64,000 bases of DNA from Candidatus Villigracilis propinquus (GCA_016714565.1 JADKDM010000008.1:62001-126000), one strand, 5' to 3'; shown: positions 51,130-60,336, counted from the stretch's first letter. Notes: a model not told the origin generated them from the letters alone. Made by a program: numbers and translations.

Positions 51130-52260
51130 TTATGTGATGGTGAATCTTCTCGCCTTCTCAATTCGTTCACCCAATGGCGGATGGGAATAGAACATGAAGA
51201 CGACCCATTTTTCAGGGTCGATCTCACCGAGGTTTTGATTCGCGAGTCTCGTAAAGGCGGAGGCAAAGGCTTCGTTCTTACCTGTGGACTGCAATGCATA
51301 GTCGTCAGCCATATTTTCACGCCAGCGGGAGATGGCGTTATCGAGGGGTGAAGTCAGCAAGCCATACGCGCCAAGGATCAGGCCAAGCGCGGGAAAAGCT
51401 GCGGGGTCACTGACACTGGCAAAGCCAAAATAATTCACTGCCCAATTCATTCCAAGAGAGGCGAGATAAAAGCCGATGGTTGTTGAGAGTGTCCCAAATG
51501 CAATGAATAACGGAATATCGCGGTGGACTTGGTGTCCCAACTCATGAGCAAGGACGGTCTCAATTTCATCTGTTGAAAATTCGTTGATGAGCGTATCGCC
51601 CAGGATAATGCGGCGCGTGTTGCCGATGCCTGTCAACGCGGCATTAGCAGATTTGGTACGCTTGGACATGTCAAATTTGAAGACGCCGCGCACTTTGGTG
51701 TTGGCCCGTTCGGCAAGTTTCATTAAGCGGTCAGCAAGTTCCTGGTGTTCATCGCCGAGCGGAACGTATTTGTTGAATAAAGGCATGATAAGGATCGGCG
51801 CGAGATTGGAAATCAAAACGCTAAAGATCAACATGCCGCCTGCCACCCACAACCACCACAGGCTGCCCGTGGCTCTCAAGGCAAGATAAAACAGTTCGAG
51901 CAGGATCAGGCCGAGGGGAGCGCCGATCGCGAGTCCCTTGAGCTGGTCAATGATCCAGTCTTTGAGAGTCTGGTTGGACTGGTCAAAGCGATGCGGGAGG
52001 ATAAATCCGCTGTAATAACTGAGCGGGAAATTTAGAACGGAAGCAATGCCGCCAAAAACAGCAATATACAGAGCGACGAGCAGCCATTCATTTGTGGTGA
52101 TAGTCGTCAACCATTCGCGGACTGAAATGCTCCAGCCGAAGAAAAGCCATGCGAGAACATACAGCGCGCTGAAGAGATTATCCACCAGCCAAAGACGGCG
52201 GCGGATGCGGGCATATTCTTTTGCAAGTTTTTGTTTTTCGGGGTCTAGTGAAGTTTCCAT
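51130..52260 (-). CDS. M48-family (Ste24/HtpX-like) membrane metallopeptidase
   Basis: 376 residues. Zinc motif HELGH with His239, Glu240 and His243 (VLAHELGHQVHRD), and a third ligand region SRWRENMADDYAL. About six hydrophobic helices (28-44, 59-80, 108-128, 135-156, 253-275, 285-305) and the NAALTGIGNTRRIILGDTL segment are typical of Ste24-like enzymes. It degrades or processes membrane proteins. TATAAT (minus strand, 52268-52273) lies 7 bases before the ATG, implying a leaderless mRNA back-to-back with the next gene. Confidence 0.9.
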   Translation of the reverse strand: METSLDPEKQKLAKEYARIRRRLWLVDNLFSALYVLAWLFFGWSISVREWLTTITTNEWLLVALYIAVFGGIASVLNFPLSYYSGFILPHRFDQSNQTLKDWIIDQLKGLAIGAPLGLILLELFYLALRATGSLWWLWVAGGMLIFSVLISNLAPILIMPLFNKYVPLGDEHQELADRLMKLAERANTKVRGVFKFDMSKRTKSANAALTGIGNTRRIILGDTLINEFSTDEIETVLAHELGHQVHRDIPLFIAFGTLSTTIGFYLASLGMNWAVNYFGFASVSDPAAFPALGLILGAYGLLTSPLDNAISRWRENMADDYALQSTGKNEAFASAFTRLANQNLGEIDPEKWVVFMFYSHPPLGERIEKARRFTIT

Positions 52261-52267
52261 AAAAAAG

Positions 52268-52273
52268 ATTATA
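52268..52273 (-). promoter_or_regulatory. -10 box of the leaderless M48 promoter
   Basis: TATAAT on the minus strand, 7 bases from the ATG at 52260. It is only 5 bases from the opposite-facing box at 52279-52284. Confidence 0.6.
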
Positions 52274-52278
52274 GCATG

Positions 52279-52284
52279 TAGAAT
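52279..52284 (+). promoter_or_regulatory. -10 box of the leaderless GNAT promoter
   Basis: TAGAAT six bases before the ATG at 52291. The two divergent start codons are 30 bases apart. Confidence 0.55.
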
Positions 52285-52290
52285 ATAGGC

Positions 52291-53217
52291 ATGAAACTAA
52301 AACTGCGTTCCTATGAATCAGAAGAGGATTACTGGCGCATTCGCCAATTCCTGCGTGATGTTTTCGTTCTCAATAATCGCCGCGAGTTAAGCTGGCAGGC
52401 ATATCGTTGGGATTATTGGCGCTGGCACGGGATCGAAAACATCGGACAGGGTCCGCTTGATAAAACCGTGTTCATTTGGGAAACATCGGATGGACGAATG
52501 GCAGCCGTGTTACACCCAGAGAATACAGGCGTGGCTTTCTCTCAAATTCATCCCGATTTTCTTACGAGCGAGCTTGAAGAGGAAATGCTCATCCTTGCAG
52601 AAGAACGTCTTGCAAAGCCACAGGCAAATGGGAAGCGAAAACTTTGGGTGGTCGCTCACGATGCGAATCAGATTCGTCAGGGGCTGTTGAAACAGCGCGG
52701 ATTTGAATTGCAGGAATCCACAAGCAATCATCATTCACGGCTGGTCAGTGATGCAATTCCAGATGCAAAAATCGGGGATGAATATACGATCCGTTCACTC
52801 GGCGATATTGATGAACATCCTGCGCGCAGTTGGGTCTCCTGGAAGGCATTCCATCCCGATGAGCCTGATGAAAAATACGAGGGCTGGACATGGTATCAAA
52901 ACGTTCAACGCTGTCCGCTGTATCGGCGCGATCTGGATATTGTCGCCGCATTGCCAAATGGAGAGATTGCCGCCTTCACCACAATTTGGTTTGACGATGT
53001 GACTCGCACGGCGTCCTTCGAGCCAGTGGGAGTTCATCCCGATCATCAACGTAAGGGGCTGGGACGCGCGGTCATGTATGAAGGCTTGCATCGTCTTAAG
53101 AAACTTGGCGCAACGCTGGCAATGGTGGGCTCTGAGGAACCAAGAACCCTTCAGTTCTATTCCAGCATTGGATTTTCCACGGTTGAATTTTCACGTGAAT
53201 GGAAAAAAGAGTTTTAG
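52291..53217 (+). CDS. GNAT-family N-acetyltransferase
   Basis: 308 residues. Two GNAT-like halves: a divergent N-terminal one (about 1-150) and a C-terminal one with the acetyl-CoA loop VGVHPDHQRKGLGRAVM (about 247-263) and LGATLAMVGSEEP followed by FYSSIGFSTV. The double-GNAT layout is like mycothiol-synthase-type enzymes, but the substrate is unknown. It heads a three-gene unit with an MFS transporter and a second GNAT. Confidence 0.82.
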   Translation: MKLKLRSYESEEDYWRIRQFLRDVFVLNNRRELSWQAYRWDYWRWHGIENIGQGPLDKTVFIWETSDGRMAAVLHPENTGVAFSQIHPDFLTSELEEEMLILAEERLAKPQANGKRKLWVVAHDANQIRQGLLKQRGFELQESTSNHHSRLVSDAIPDAKIGDEYTIRSLGDIDEHPARSWVSWKAFHPDEPDEKYEGWTWYQNVQRCPLYRRDLDIVAALPNGEIAAFTTIWFDDVTRTASFEPVGVHPDHQRKGLGRAVMYEGLHRLKKLGATLAMVGSEEPRTLQFYSSIGFSTVEFSREWKKEF

Positions 53218-53226
53218 AAGTGTAAA

Positions 53227-54579
53227 ATGAATAACAACTCAAATTCAAAAAAACAGCCCACAGGAATGACAGGCTTCACCATCGTCTGGGCGGGACAGTT
53301 GATCTCTGTCCTGGCTTCCAGCATGACTCAATTTGCACTGACCATTTGGGCGTATCAGGAAACGGGCAGCGCGACATCGCTTGGCATCATCAGCACGGCA
53401 TTTGTCGTGCCATTCCTATTACTTTCGCCGGTTGCGGGCGTGATGGTAGATCGGCACAATCGCAAACTGATGATGATGGTCAGCGACCTGACAGCCGTTC
53501 TTGCCACCGCCGGTATTCTTGTTTTACACGCCACAGGAAATTTGCAAATATGGCATTTGTACATCGCGGCAGTTGTCAACGGATTGGGCAACACCTTTCA
53601 ATGGCCTGCATATTCCGCGGCGATCAGCACAATGGTTCCCAAGGAAAATTACAGCCGCGCCAACGGGATGATGTCGCTGGTGGAAAGTGGACCCGCCGTT
53701 CTCGCCCCGCTGTTGGCTGGAATCCTGCTCCCGATCATTACCTTAACTGGTATTCTCATTACAGACGTGGTCACATTCTTCCTCGCCATCTTTGCGCTGA
53801 CTCTGGTTCACATCCCACAACCTGAAAAGACGGTCGAGGGCCAGGCCGAAAGCGGCGGCATTCTCAAGGAAGCAATGTATGGTTTCAAATACATCTTCGC
53901 CCGCCGCGGACTATTCGGCCTGCTTATTTTTTTCGTTATCCTGAATTTCATCATTGGTTTATCCAGCTCATTGTTTTCCCCATTCATTCTCGAACGCACG
54001 AATCAAGACAGCGCCATCCTTGGCATCGTCACATCCGCAAATGCAATTGGCGCAGTCGTTGGCGGGCTGCTGATCAGTCTTTGGGGCGGATTCAAGAAAC
54101 GCACGAACAGCATCTTCATCGGCGAAGCATTGACTGGCTTGTTCCTGCTGCTCATTTTTGGACTGGGTCGAAGTTTGCCGATCTGGATCATCGCCACCTT
54201 CATCGGCGGTATCTTCCCCATTTTCACGAATGGCGCAAGTCAGGCAATTTGGCAGGCGAAGGTCGCACCCGATGTGCAAGGCCGTGTCTTTTCTGCACGG
54301 CGTATGATCGCATGGTCTGTTGGGCCGATCACACCCATCCTCGCTGGCCTGCTCGCGGACTACGTCACCGAGCCAGCCATGCAGACGAACACCTGGCTGG
54401 CAAACGCCTTCGGCTGGATGGTTGGGAACACGCCTGGTTCGGGCATGGCCCTGCAATTTGTTTTGACGGGCATCGCTTATATGGCCGTAGCAGTTTTCAC
54501 TTATCTTTTTGTACATCATGTCCGCAACCTTGAAGCGGAACTACCCGATCACGATCAAATGCAGAAACTGGAGACATAA
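53227..54579 (+). CDS. MFS transporter
   Basis: 450 residues, 12 predicted helices, MFS_3/EntS-like family. Conserved motif A-type loop GVMVDRHNRKLMMMVSDL between helices 2 and 3, and FQWPAYSAAISTMVPKENYSRANGM, typical of macrolide-efflux-like or enterobactin-exporter-like proteins. It probably exports small hydrophobic compounds. Flanking acetyltransferase genes suggest a small-molecule resistance or modification role, an inference from context. Confidence 0.87.
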   Translation: MNNNSNSKKQPTGMTGFTIVWAGQLISVLASSMTQFALTIWAYQETGSATSLGIISTAFVVPFLLLSPVAGVMVDRHNRKLMMMVSDLTAVLATAGILVLHATGNLQIWHLYIAAVVNGLGNTFQWPAYSAAISTMVPKENYSRANGMMSLVESGPAVLAPLLAGILLPIITLTGILITDVVTFFLAIFALTLVHIPQPEKTVEGQAESGGILKEAMYGFKYIFARRGLFGLLIFFVILNFIIGLSSSLFSPFILERTNQDSAILGIVTSANAIGAVVGGLLISLWGGFKKRTNSIFIGEALTGLFLLLIFGLGRSLPIWIIATFIGGIFPIFTNGASQAIWQAKVAPDVQGRVFSARRMIAWSVGPITPILAGLLADYVTEPAMQTNTWLANAFGWMVGNTPGSGMALQFVLTGIAYMAVAVFTYLFVHHVRNLEAELPDHDQMQKLET

Positions 54580-54581
54580 CA

Positions 54582-55400
54582 ATGACAGCATTACACCCCG
54601 ACTCTTACGAACTTGTCCGCCCGATTTTACTTGGCATGGATTTCCATCTCATAGGACGCTCGATCCTCACCCAACAAACACCCGCGCAAATTTTTGTGGA
54701 CAATATGGAACATCCCAAAACCTTGTTCGCACAGGCAGGCCACCGATATATTCTGGCTGGCGATCCTGAAATAGACAGCTTCAACCTTGGGATTCGAAAA
54801 CTATTTGCGAATGTCATTTTTCCGCGGGCACTCGCTGAAGGACAGGAAGGTTTTGCAATTTATTACGATTCGGCAGCATGGGAGGAAAAGATGCAGGCTA
54901 TTCTCATGGATAAAGAGATAATCCACGCTGACCGCGAATATTACGCCTGCAAGACCTTGAAATATAAGTGGCAGGATTTTATGCCTGCAGGCTTCCAACT
55001 TCAAATGGTGGATGCGGATCTGCTGGCGAACACGGACCTGAAACATCTCGACACACTCAAAGAGGAGATGACCTCCGAGCGCCCCAGTGTGGAAGATTTT
55101 CTCGCCAAGAGTTTCGGCGTATGCATAATCCACGAAAACGAAATTGCGGGCTGGTGCCTTTCCGAATACAACGCGGACAGGCGCTGCGAGATCGGCATTG
55201 AAACCATCAGCGAATTCCGCCAGCGTGGAATTGCCACGGCGCTCACGCTCGCTTTCCTCGAACACGCCTTTTCACACGGCATCAGTGAAGTTGGCTGGCA
55301 CTGCTTCAAAAGAAACGAATCGTCGGCAAAGACGGCTCGCAAAGCAGGCTTCGACAAAGTCTGTGATTACAAGTCCTATATTTGCCTGCTGAAACCGTAA
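54582..55400 (+). CDS. GNAT-family N-acetyltransferase
   Basis: 272 residues, starting 2 bases after the MFS stop. The N-terminal region (about 1-130) is an unusual extension; the C-terminal GNAT domain shows NEIAGWCLSEYN, IGIETISEFRQRGIATALT (acetyl-CoA loop) and KTARKAGFDKVCDY. It resembles the GNAT_acetyltr_2 (PF12746-like) group. The substrate is unknown. A strong terminator follows. Confidence 0.82.
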   Translation: MTALHPDSYELVRPILLGMDFHLIGRSILTQQTPAQIFVDNMEHPKTLFAQAGHRYILAGDPEIDSFNLGIRKLFANVIFPRALAEGQEGFAIYYDSAAWEEKMQAILMDKEIIHADREYYACKTLKYKWQDFMPAGFQLQMVDADLLANTDLKHLDTLKEEMTSERPSVEDFLAKSFGVCIIHENEIAGWCLSEYNADRRCEIGIETISEFRQRGIATALTLAFLEHAFSHGISEVGWHCFKRNESSAKTARKAGFDKVCDYKSYICLLKP

Positions 55401-55433
55401 TTCGTTTTTCCAGTTGTATAAATCATGGATAAA

Positions 55434-55474
55434 GAGGAGGCTGTCACAAAAAACGTGACAGCCTCCTCGCTTCA
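55434..55474. terminator. Terminator after the GNAT-MFS-GNAT unit
   Basis: GAGGAGGCTGTCAC pairs with GTGACAGCCTCCTC around AAAAAAC, followed by GCTTCATT. Confidence 0.75.
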
Positions 55475-55498
55475 TTCTCAACCGATGCCTGATTCTAC

Positions 55499-56068
55499 TT
55501 AAGAAGCATTTGCCTGCTCTGACGCCAATTGCGCAATGACCTGCTCCGACAGCATCACCTGACCATAGGATTTCAAGGCCGCCAAAAACGCTTTGTGGAC
55601 ATGCTCCGCAGGAATGACCGTCTCTCCGTATTTCAAATCACGTGTGGTGCAGGCATCTTCCGCGACCCAGACTTGGAATCCAAAATCAGCAGCGGCGCGG
55701 GCGGTGGCGTCCACGCACATGTGGGTCATCATACCCGAGATGACCACTCGTTCAATTCCCCATTCCTTCAACATTTCAAGCAAATTTGTCTCACGGAAGG
55801 AGTTGGGGTAATGCTTGTACACGATAGGCTCGCCTTCAAAATGCGCGGTCACGTCGTGAATATCTGAACCAGTTGTCCCTTTTACGAAAAATGGTGCGTC
55901 AGGTTTCAGTGCAATGTGCTGAATGTGGACGTGATGTCCGCCATGTTCGCGGAAGCATTGCAGAAGCATGTACGCCTTCTTGCCAGCTTCGAACGGGTTG
56001 ACCAGTTCCATTTTGCCGCCGGGGAAATAATCCTTTTGAATATCGATTACCAGTAATGCTGTTTTCAT
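55499..56068 (-). CDS. Isochorismatase-family cysteine hydrolase
   Basis: 189 residues. Catalytic triad Asp9 (LLVIDIQKDYF), Lys85 (VYKHYPNSF) and Cys118 (SGMMTHMCVDATARAA), the standard set of cysteine hydrolases such as nicotinamidases and isochorismatase-like amidases. The metal-binding residues of pyrazinamidases are not evident. The substrate is unknown. GGAG precedes the ATG. Confidence 0.9.
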   Translation of the reverse strand: MKTALLVIDIQKDYFPGGKMELVNPFEAGKKAYMLLQCFREHGGHHVHIQHIALKPDAPFFVKGTTGSDIHDVTAHFEGEPIVYKHYPNSFRETNLLEMLKEWGIERVVISGMMTHMCVDATARAAADFGFQVWVAEDACTTRDLKYGETVIPAEHVHKAFLAALKSYGQVMLSEQVIAQLASEQANAS

Positions 56069-56089
56069 AGTGTCTCCTTGATGAGGGTA

Positions 56090-56173
56090 CGTCGCACCAG
56101 ACGGGTAGGATTTTTCTACTTAATTAGAAAAATCCTACCCGATTTGATTCGTCGTATTAAGTAAGGTGCGACG
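56090..56173. repeat. Nested double palindrome at the M50 gene 3' end
   Basis: Inner hairpin: GGGTAGGATTTTTCTA (56103-56118) and its exact complement (56125-56140) around CTTAAT. Outer arms: CGTCGCACC (56090-56098) and GGTGCGACG (56165-56173). The right outer arm encodes the last residues of the M50 protein. Confidence 0.7.
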
Positions 56174-57755
56174 CACTACCGACCTTCAACAACTCTTCTG
56201 TCTGTCGTTTCAAGTGTAGCTTATCCGTCACAGTGGATGCTTTCTGAAAATCGGCTGTCGCTTTTTCGGATTCATTGATCGCCAAATAAGATTTACCGCG
56301 TCCCAGATATAAACGTGCTTCACGCGGATCGATGTCAATTGCGCGGGTGTAAAAGCCGATAGCTAGGTCATGCTCATTGTTCATGCGGCAGGCATCCGCG
56401 CGGCCATGAAGCGCAAGCGCATCCCGTGGATTCTTTGCAAGGACGCGGGAATAAAAATCCTCGGCCCAATCCAGATTGCCCTCATAGAGCATGAGGTTAA
56501 TATCCGCCATGACGAGCGTATCTTCCGGCGAAAGCTGCACAGCCAGATTCTGATCCTTGTGTGCGGATTCCAAATCACCCAGCCTGAAATGTGCCAGCGA
56601 GCGGACAAGATAAAAAAGCGGCATGCGCCCCTGAAAAGAAACGGCTTTGTTCAATTCATCGAGCGCGGGCTGGAATTCCTTGCGGTCCAGCATGATCGAA
56701 GCGCGGTCAAAATATGGAACCGCCCAATGCGGATTGATACTTTGCACACGGGCGAACACCTCCAACGCGGCATCATAATTCTTTTCCAGCGCATACACCT
56801 CGCCGCGCAATTCCAGGGCAAAGGCGTGATTTGGTTCAATTTTCAAAACGCGTTCAATATCGGCGAGGGCGCGCTCGCTTTGAGTCATCAACAAATAACA
56901 ACTTGCGCGGGCAAGGTAATTATTAATAAGACGGGCGGGTTCGCTTTCGATCTCACGTGTGAAATATTGGGCGGCACGTTCATAATCGCCCAGCAGATAA
57001 TAATATCCCGCGCGTTTGAAAAGGTAATTGACACCGAGGTTGATCTTGCGAAGCAGATTGCGGTTCAACGAGCTGACTGCAAATGCAATGAGGACGCAAA
57101 AGCCAAGCAGAATGTAATCACGGGTAGCGAACCCAAAGATGATCAAAACGATCAAAAACGGGACGCTGATAACAAGCGTGATCCAATCTGCATTGGATTT
57201 TCCAAAAAGCATTTCCATCAAAGCGTGCAGGATATTGCCGCCATCCAACGGATAGACGGGCAGCAGGTTGAAGACGATCAGGATGATGTTCAAAAAGGCA
57301 AGTGAGAAAAACAAATTGACAAACGTCTGCACCCAAAGAAAGAGTTCAACATGATTGGAGTAAGGCAGAAAAATAATATACAACAGAATGTATGCGGCAA
57401 CGCAGAGAAAAGCCAGAAGCATGTTCACCAGCGGCCCCGCCGCGGCGATGAAGAGATTGTGAAGCGGCTTTTCAGGCTTGTAGGCAAGGTTGGTCAACCC
57501 GCCCAGAATCCAGACGAAGACACTCTTCACTTCCACACCTACAAGCTGTGCGGCAAAGGTATGACCGAGTTCATGCAGAAAAATAAAAAGCAGCAGACCG
57601 CCCACCCACAATAAAGCTTCCATCGTGCTGCGAACATCCACCGGTTTGAAGAGATAATATGCGATCGGAACGCTGAATAGCATGGAAAAATGAAAGCGAA
57701 TATCAACGCCCCGCAAACGTCCCAGCGACCATGACCAGCCTAAAATTTTCAGCAT
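56157..57755 (-). CDS. Site-2 protease (M50) fused to TPR repeats
   Basis: 532 residues. Residues 1-245 are an M50 intramembrane metalloprotease with about six helices, HELGH (His61, Glu62, His65) and NLLPVYPLDGGN (Asp171). Residues about 250-525 are about eight TPR-like units (GDYERAAQYFTREIESEPA, KNYDAALEVFARVQSINPH, NEHDLAIGFYTRAIDIDPRE). The TPRs should face the cytosol and recruit substrates. The gene follows the RNase H gene by 7 bases without a ribosome site of its own. Confidence 0.88.
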   Translation of the reverse strand: MLKILGWSWSLGRLRGVDIRFHFSMLFSVPIAYYLFKPVDVRSTMEALLWVGGLLLFIFLHELGHTFAAQLVGVEVKSVFVWILGGLTNLAYKPEKPLHNLFIAAAGPLVNMLLAFLCVAAYILLYIIFLPYSNHVELFLWVQTFVNLFFSLAFLNIILIVFNLLPVYPLDGGNILHALMEMLFGKSNADWITLVISVPFLIVLIIFGFATRDYILLGFCVLIAFAVSSLNRNLLRKINLGVNYLFKRAGYYYLLGDYERAAQYFTREIESEPARLINNYLARASCYLLMTQSERALADIERVLKIEPNHAFALELRGEVYALEKNYDAALEVFARVQSINPHWAVPYFDRASIMLDRKEFQPALDELNKAVSFQGRMPLFYLVRSLAHFRLGDLESAHKDQNLAVQLSPEDTLVMADINLMLYEGNLDWAEDFYSRVLAKNPRDALALHGRADACRMNNEHDLAIGFYTRAIDIDPREARLYLGRGKSYLAINESEKATADFQKASTVTDKLHLKRQTEELLKVGSASHLT

Positions 57756-57762
57756 TTAGTTA

Positions 57763-58386
57763 TTACTTGCGTCCAAAATCCGCGGGATTCTCACCCCATA
57801 GATCGGTATCCCATTTGATGAGTTTATCTTCGGGCAATTCGTTCTCTGCCAGCCAATTCTCAGCGCTATGGATGATGGCAAACAAAACGGCGTTCTTCGG
57901 CGTATGTTTGAGCTTTGTCTTGCACACGCCAGTATTCACCCACAAGATGGCATTTTCTGAATCAGAATAAATGGGGAGATGCACGTTGTGCTTGGCCTGC
58001 CACGTGAGCGCATGAACAACTGCCAGAAACTCACCGACATTATTCGTCCCATCGGCATACGGACCAGCATGAAATATTTCCTCACCGGTTGCGGTATTCA
58101 CGCCACGATATTCCAATTTGCCAGGCGCGCCGCTGCAGGCTGCATCCACACATATGGATGGAAGAAGGGGTTGAATACTCGCTGTTTTCCATTTCCCGCT
58201 TGTGGCGGGTTTTCCTTTGTAATCATCATAGTTTGCAAGGTAGGCTGCTTCCGCCTCGATCTCATTTTCAAAAGCCTTGTATTGCGCGCCAACAAAACCT
58301 TTCACCTGTTTCTCACACTCCGCCCAGGTCGTGAAAATGCCAGTCTTGCGTCCCTTCCAAACCACGTAATATTTCTGCTTTGCCAT
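57763..58386 (-). CDS. Ribonuclease H with N-terminal viroplasmin domain
   Basis: 207 residues. Residues 3-50 (KYYVVWKGRKTGIFTTWAEC, AQYKAFENEIEAEAAY) are the hybrid-binding viroplasmin domain of eukaryote-type RNase H1. The catalytic domain shows Asp81 (ICVDAACSG), Glu119 (NNVGEFLAVVHA) and Asp142 (YSDSENA), with a late Asp in KWDTDLWG. It cleaves RNA in RNA-DNA hybrids. TAAAAT lies 6 bases before the ATG on the minus strand. Confidence 0.88.
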   Translation of the reverse strand: MAKQKYYVVWKGRKTGIFTTWAECEKQVKGFVGAQYKAFENEIEAEAAYLANYDDYKGKPATSGKWKTASIQPLLPSICVDAACSGAPGKLEYRGVNTATGEEIFHAGPYADGTNNVGEFLAVVHALTWQAKHNVHLPIYSDSENAILWVNTGVCKTKLKHTPKNAVLFAIIHSAENWLAENELPEDKLIKWDTDLWGENPADFGRK

Positions 58387-58392
58387 GTGCCA

Positions 58393-58398
58393 ATTTTA
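58393..58398 (-). promoter_or_regulatory. -10 box of a leaderless promoter (RNase H)
   Basis: TAAAAT on the minus strand, six bases before the ATG at 58386. Confidence 0.55.
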
Positions 58399-58542
58399 CA
58401 TCAATTCATATCACTGCCATCTTATCGGTTTAGCAAAGCACAATAATTTTTGTCTTGACAAAACAACTTACTCACTGACATTACGCACCTTCATACCCTA
58501 GCTTGGATTTTCCGCAAAACTGCGTAACATCAGTTACTCATA

Positions 58543-58571
58543 TAAAATACGCCAGCTCATAAGCTGGCGTA
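58543..58571 (-). terminator. Terminator after the CBS-domain gene
   Basis: TACGCCAGCT (58548-58557) pairs with AGCTGGCGTA (58562-58571). On the minus strand it is followed by TTTTAT. Confidence 0.7.
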
Positions 58572-58600
58572 CATCCACACTTCAGGATTGAATTTACACT

Positions 58601-59008
58601 TTACTTCTCCTCTTCCCAACCCTGTTCTTCCACTGACATAAATATATCCGTCGCAGAGATCAGACCGATCAGCGCGCCGCTTTCATCCGCAATGGGCAGG
58701 TGATGGATCTTCCTTTTCTGCATCACCTGTGAGCACTCCATCAACGTCCATTCAGCCCGGCCGGTAATGATAGGCCCAGACATGATCTCGCGGACGGTGG
58801 TCTCAGCGGGGTTACGTCCTTCGGCAACAATTTTGTCACGCACATCGGTGGTGGTGACGATGCCATAAATTGGATTCTTCTCGCTGATATCCACAACCAC
58901 GCTGTGAATATTACGGCGGCGCATCAGGGTCATGGCATAAGAGACACTCGAGTCCGGGTCAACAACGACCACGGGGCTAGACATCCAATCACGAACTAGG
59001 TGTGGCAT
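58601..59008 (-). CDS. Two-CBS-domain protein
   Basis: 135 residues comprising two CBS motifs (VRDWMSSPVVVVDPDSSVSY, IYGIVTTTDVRDKIV; VREIMSGPIITGRAEWTLME, LIGLISATDIFMSV) and nothing else. CBS pairs bind adenosyl nucleotides and regulate partner proteins; no partner is adjacent. AAGGAG precedes the ATG. Confidence 0.9.
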   Translation of the reverse strand: MPHLVRDWMSSPVVVVDPDSSVSYAMTLMRRRNIHSVVVDISEKNPIYGIVTTTDVRDKIVAEGRNPAETTVREIMSGPIITGRAEWTLMECSQVMQKRKIHHLPIADESGALIGLISATDIFMSVEEQGWEEEK

Positions 59009-59091
59009 GGGATTCTCCTTTTTTTATTCGCAGGGATGCATCCCCGCATTTTATTTCGCCAATAATTCTACAACACGCACTACAAATGCAA

Positions 59092-60336
59092 TTAAGGAAT
59101 AAGTGGGGACCAGGTCAACCCACCATCCGTTGTTTTATACAACGTGCGCTGATTGGCGGGGCTGGTGGTAATGACCCAGCCAACGGTTGTATTTACGAAA
59201 CTCATATCTGTAAGCGATTCACCGAACGCGATGTTCGGGTCGATAACTTCAAACGTAGCCGCCGCATCGTTCGTAACGTGGAATTGGTTGCCATAATAAA
59301 AGATCATTTCCTTCTCTGACGGGATCTCCAGCATACCCGAATTCGGAAGCACCGCGGTGGCAGGGTCCCATGTTTGGCCGCCGTCTTTCGTTGTAAAGAT
59401 GATCGTTTCCAAACTGGTGGATGTTAATCGGATAACCAGAACCCCCACTGTCGGCGAAAGGAACTTCACCTGTTCTATCGTCAACTCGCTGGATTGAGCC
59501 TTGGCGGGCAGCATCATCGTAACCTGTGACCAGGTCTTGCCACCGTTATCGGTGCGGAATAAATAGGTGGAACCCGAGGAATAGATCACGCCGCCAATCC
59601 AGGCTGTGGTCATATCCAATGGAACCATCATCACCTTGATGCCGCCGAGCGGAAGAGTATCGCCCGCGCCCTCCAGGCTTGGATCATTGGTATAGGTTCG
59701 AGTCCAGGTCACGCCGCCGTCCGAAGTTTGAAAAACAGCAATGGCCATGGAGCCTGCGCCAACACCGAGATCAGCCATCATCCAGCCGTTATTCACGTCC
59801 ATGAATTCCAGATCACCAGCGCTGAATGGGGTCTGGAATGACTCCCATGTGAGGCCGCCATCCAACGTACGATACAGGGTGCCGCCATTGGGATAATTAT
59901 TAGGGTCCACGATCTGCACCCACGCATGGGACGCATCGAGAAAATCTGTGATGACCGAATAACCTACATCGGTCAATCCGGGCGGGGTGACGTTGTACCA
60001 TGTCACGCCGCCGTCATTGGTGCTAACAACCTCCGTCTCTGTGATGCCCCAGCCGTATGATTCATCCATCATTTCGATAAAGATGATGGATGGAGCATCA
60101 ATCAGCGGAGCTTCTGCAACTGCGGGCAGCGGGGTTTTCAGCGGGGCAGCCGCCGATTGAACAGCAACTTCAGCAGTATTCGTTCCTTCCGTAACAGCGG
60201 CTTCCGTTGCGGCTGGCTCCAATGTATTTTGTGGTTGCACGCTTTGGGTCGCAGGCGCAGCGCAGGCGGTCAGTAAAAACAGCATCAAGCCCGCGCTGAT
60301 CAGCTTTGGAGCAGAAAAGGGTATTTTTATTTTCAT
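59092..60336 (-). CDS. Ycf48/BNR-repeat beta-propeller lipoprotein
   Basis: 414 residues. Signal peptide with lipobox LTAC, an Ala/Pro/Thr-rich stem (to about residue 80), then at least five BNR-like repeats with the Ycf48-type signature DGGxTW (NDGGVTWYN, DGGLTWES, SDGGVTWTR, DNGGKTWSQ, KDGGQTWDP, DGGLTWSPL). Such propellers are extracytoplasmic and bind proteins or glycans. The function here is unknown. AGGAG precedes the ATG. Confidence 0.87.
   Translation of the reverse strand: MKIKIPFSAPKLISAGLMLFLLTACAAPATQSVQPQNTLEPAATEAAVTEGTNTAEVAVQSAAAPLKTPLPAVAEAPLIDAPSIIFIEMMDESYGWGITETEVVSTNDGGVTWYNVTPPGLTDVGYSVITDFLDASHAWVQIVDPNNYPNGGTLYRTLDGGLTWESFQTPFSAGDLEFMDVNNGWMMADLGVGAGSMAIAVFQTSDGGVTWTRTYTNDPSLEGAGDTLPLGGIKVMMVPLDMTTAWIGGVIYSSGSTYLFRTDNGGKTWSQVTMMLPAKAQSSELTIEQVKFLSPTVGVLVIRLTSTSLETIIFTTKDGGQTWDPATAVLPNSGMLEIPSEKEMIFYYGNQFHVTNDAAATFEVIDPNIAFGESLTDMSFVNTTVGWVITTSPANQRTLYKTTDGGLTWSPLIP

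Noticed and set aside
56370..57305. Plus-strand ORF of 311 codons opposite the M50-TPR gene
   Set aside because: Antisense to TPR repeats, and no recognisable domain.
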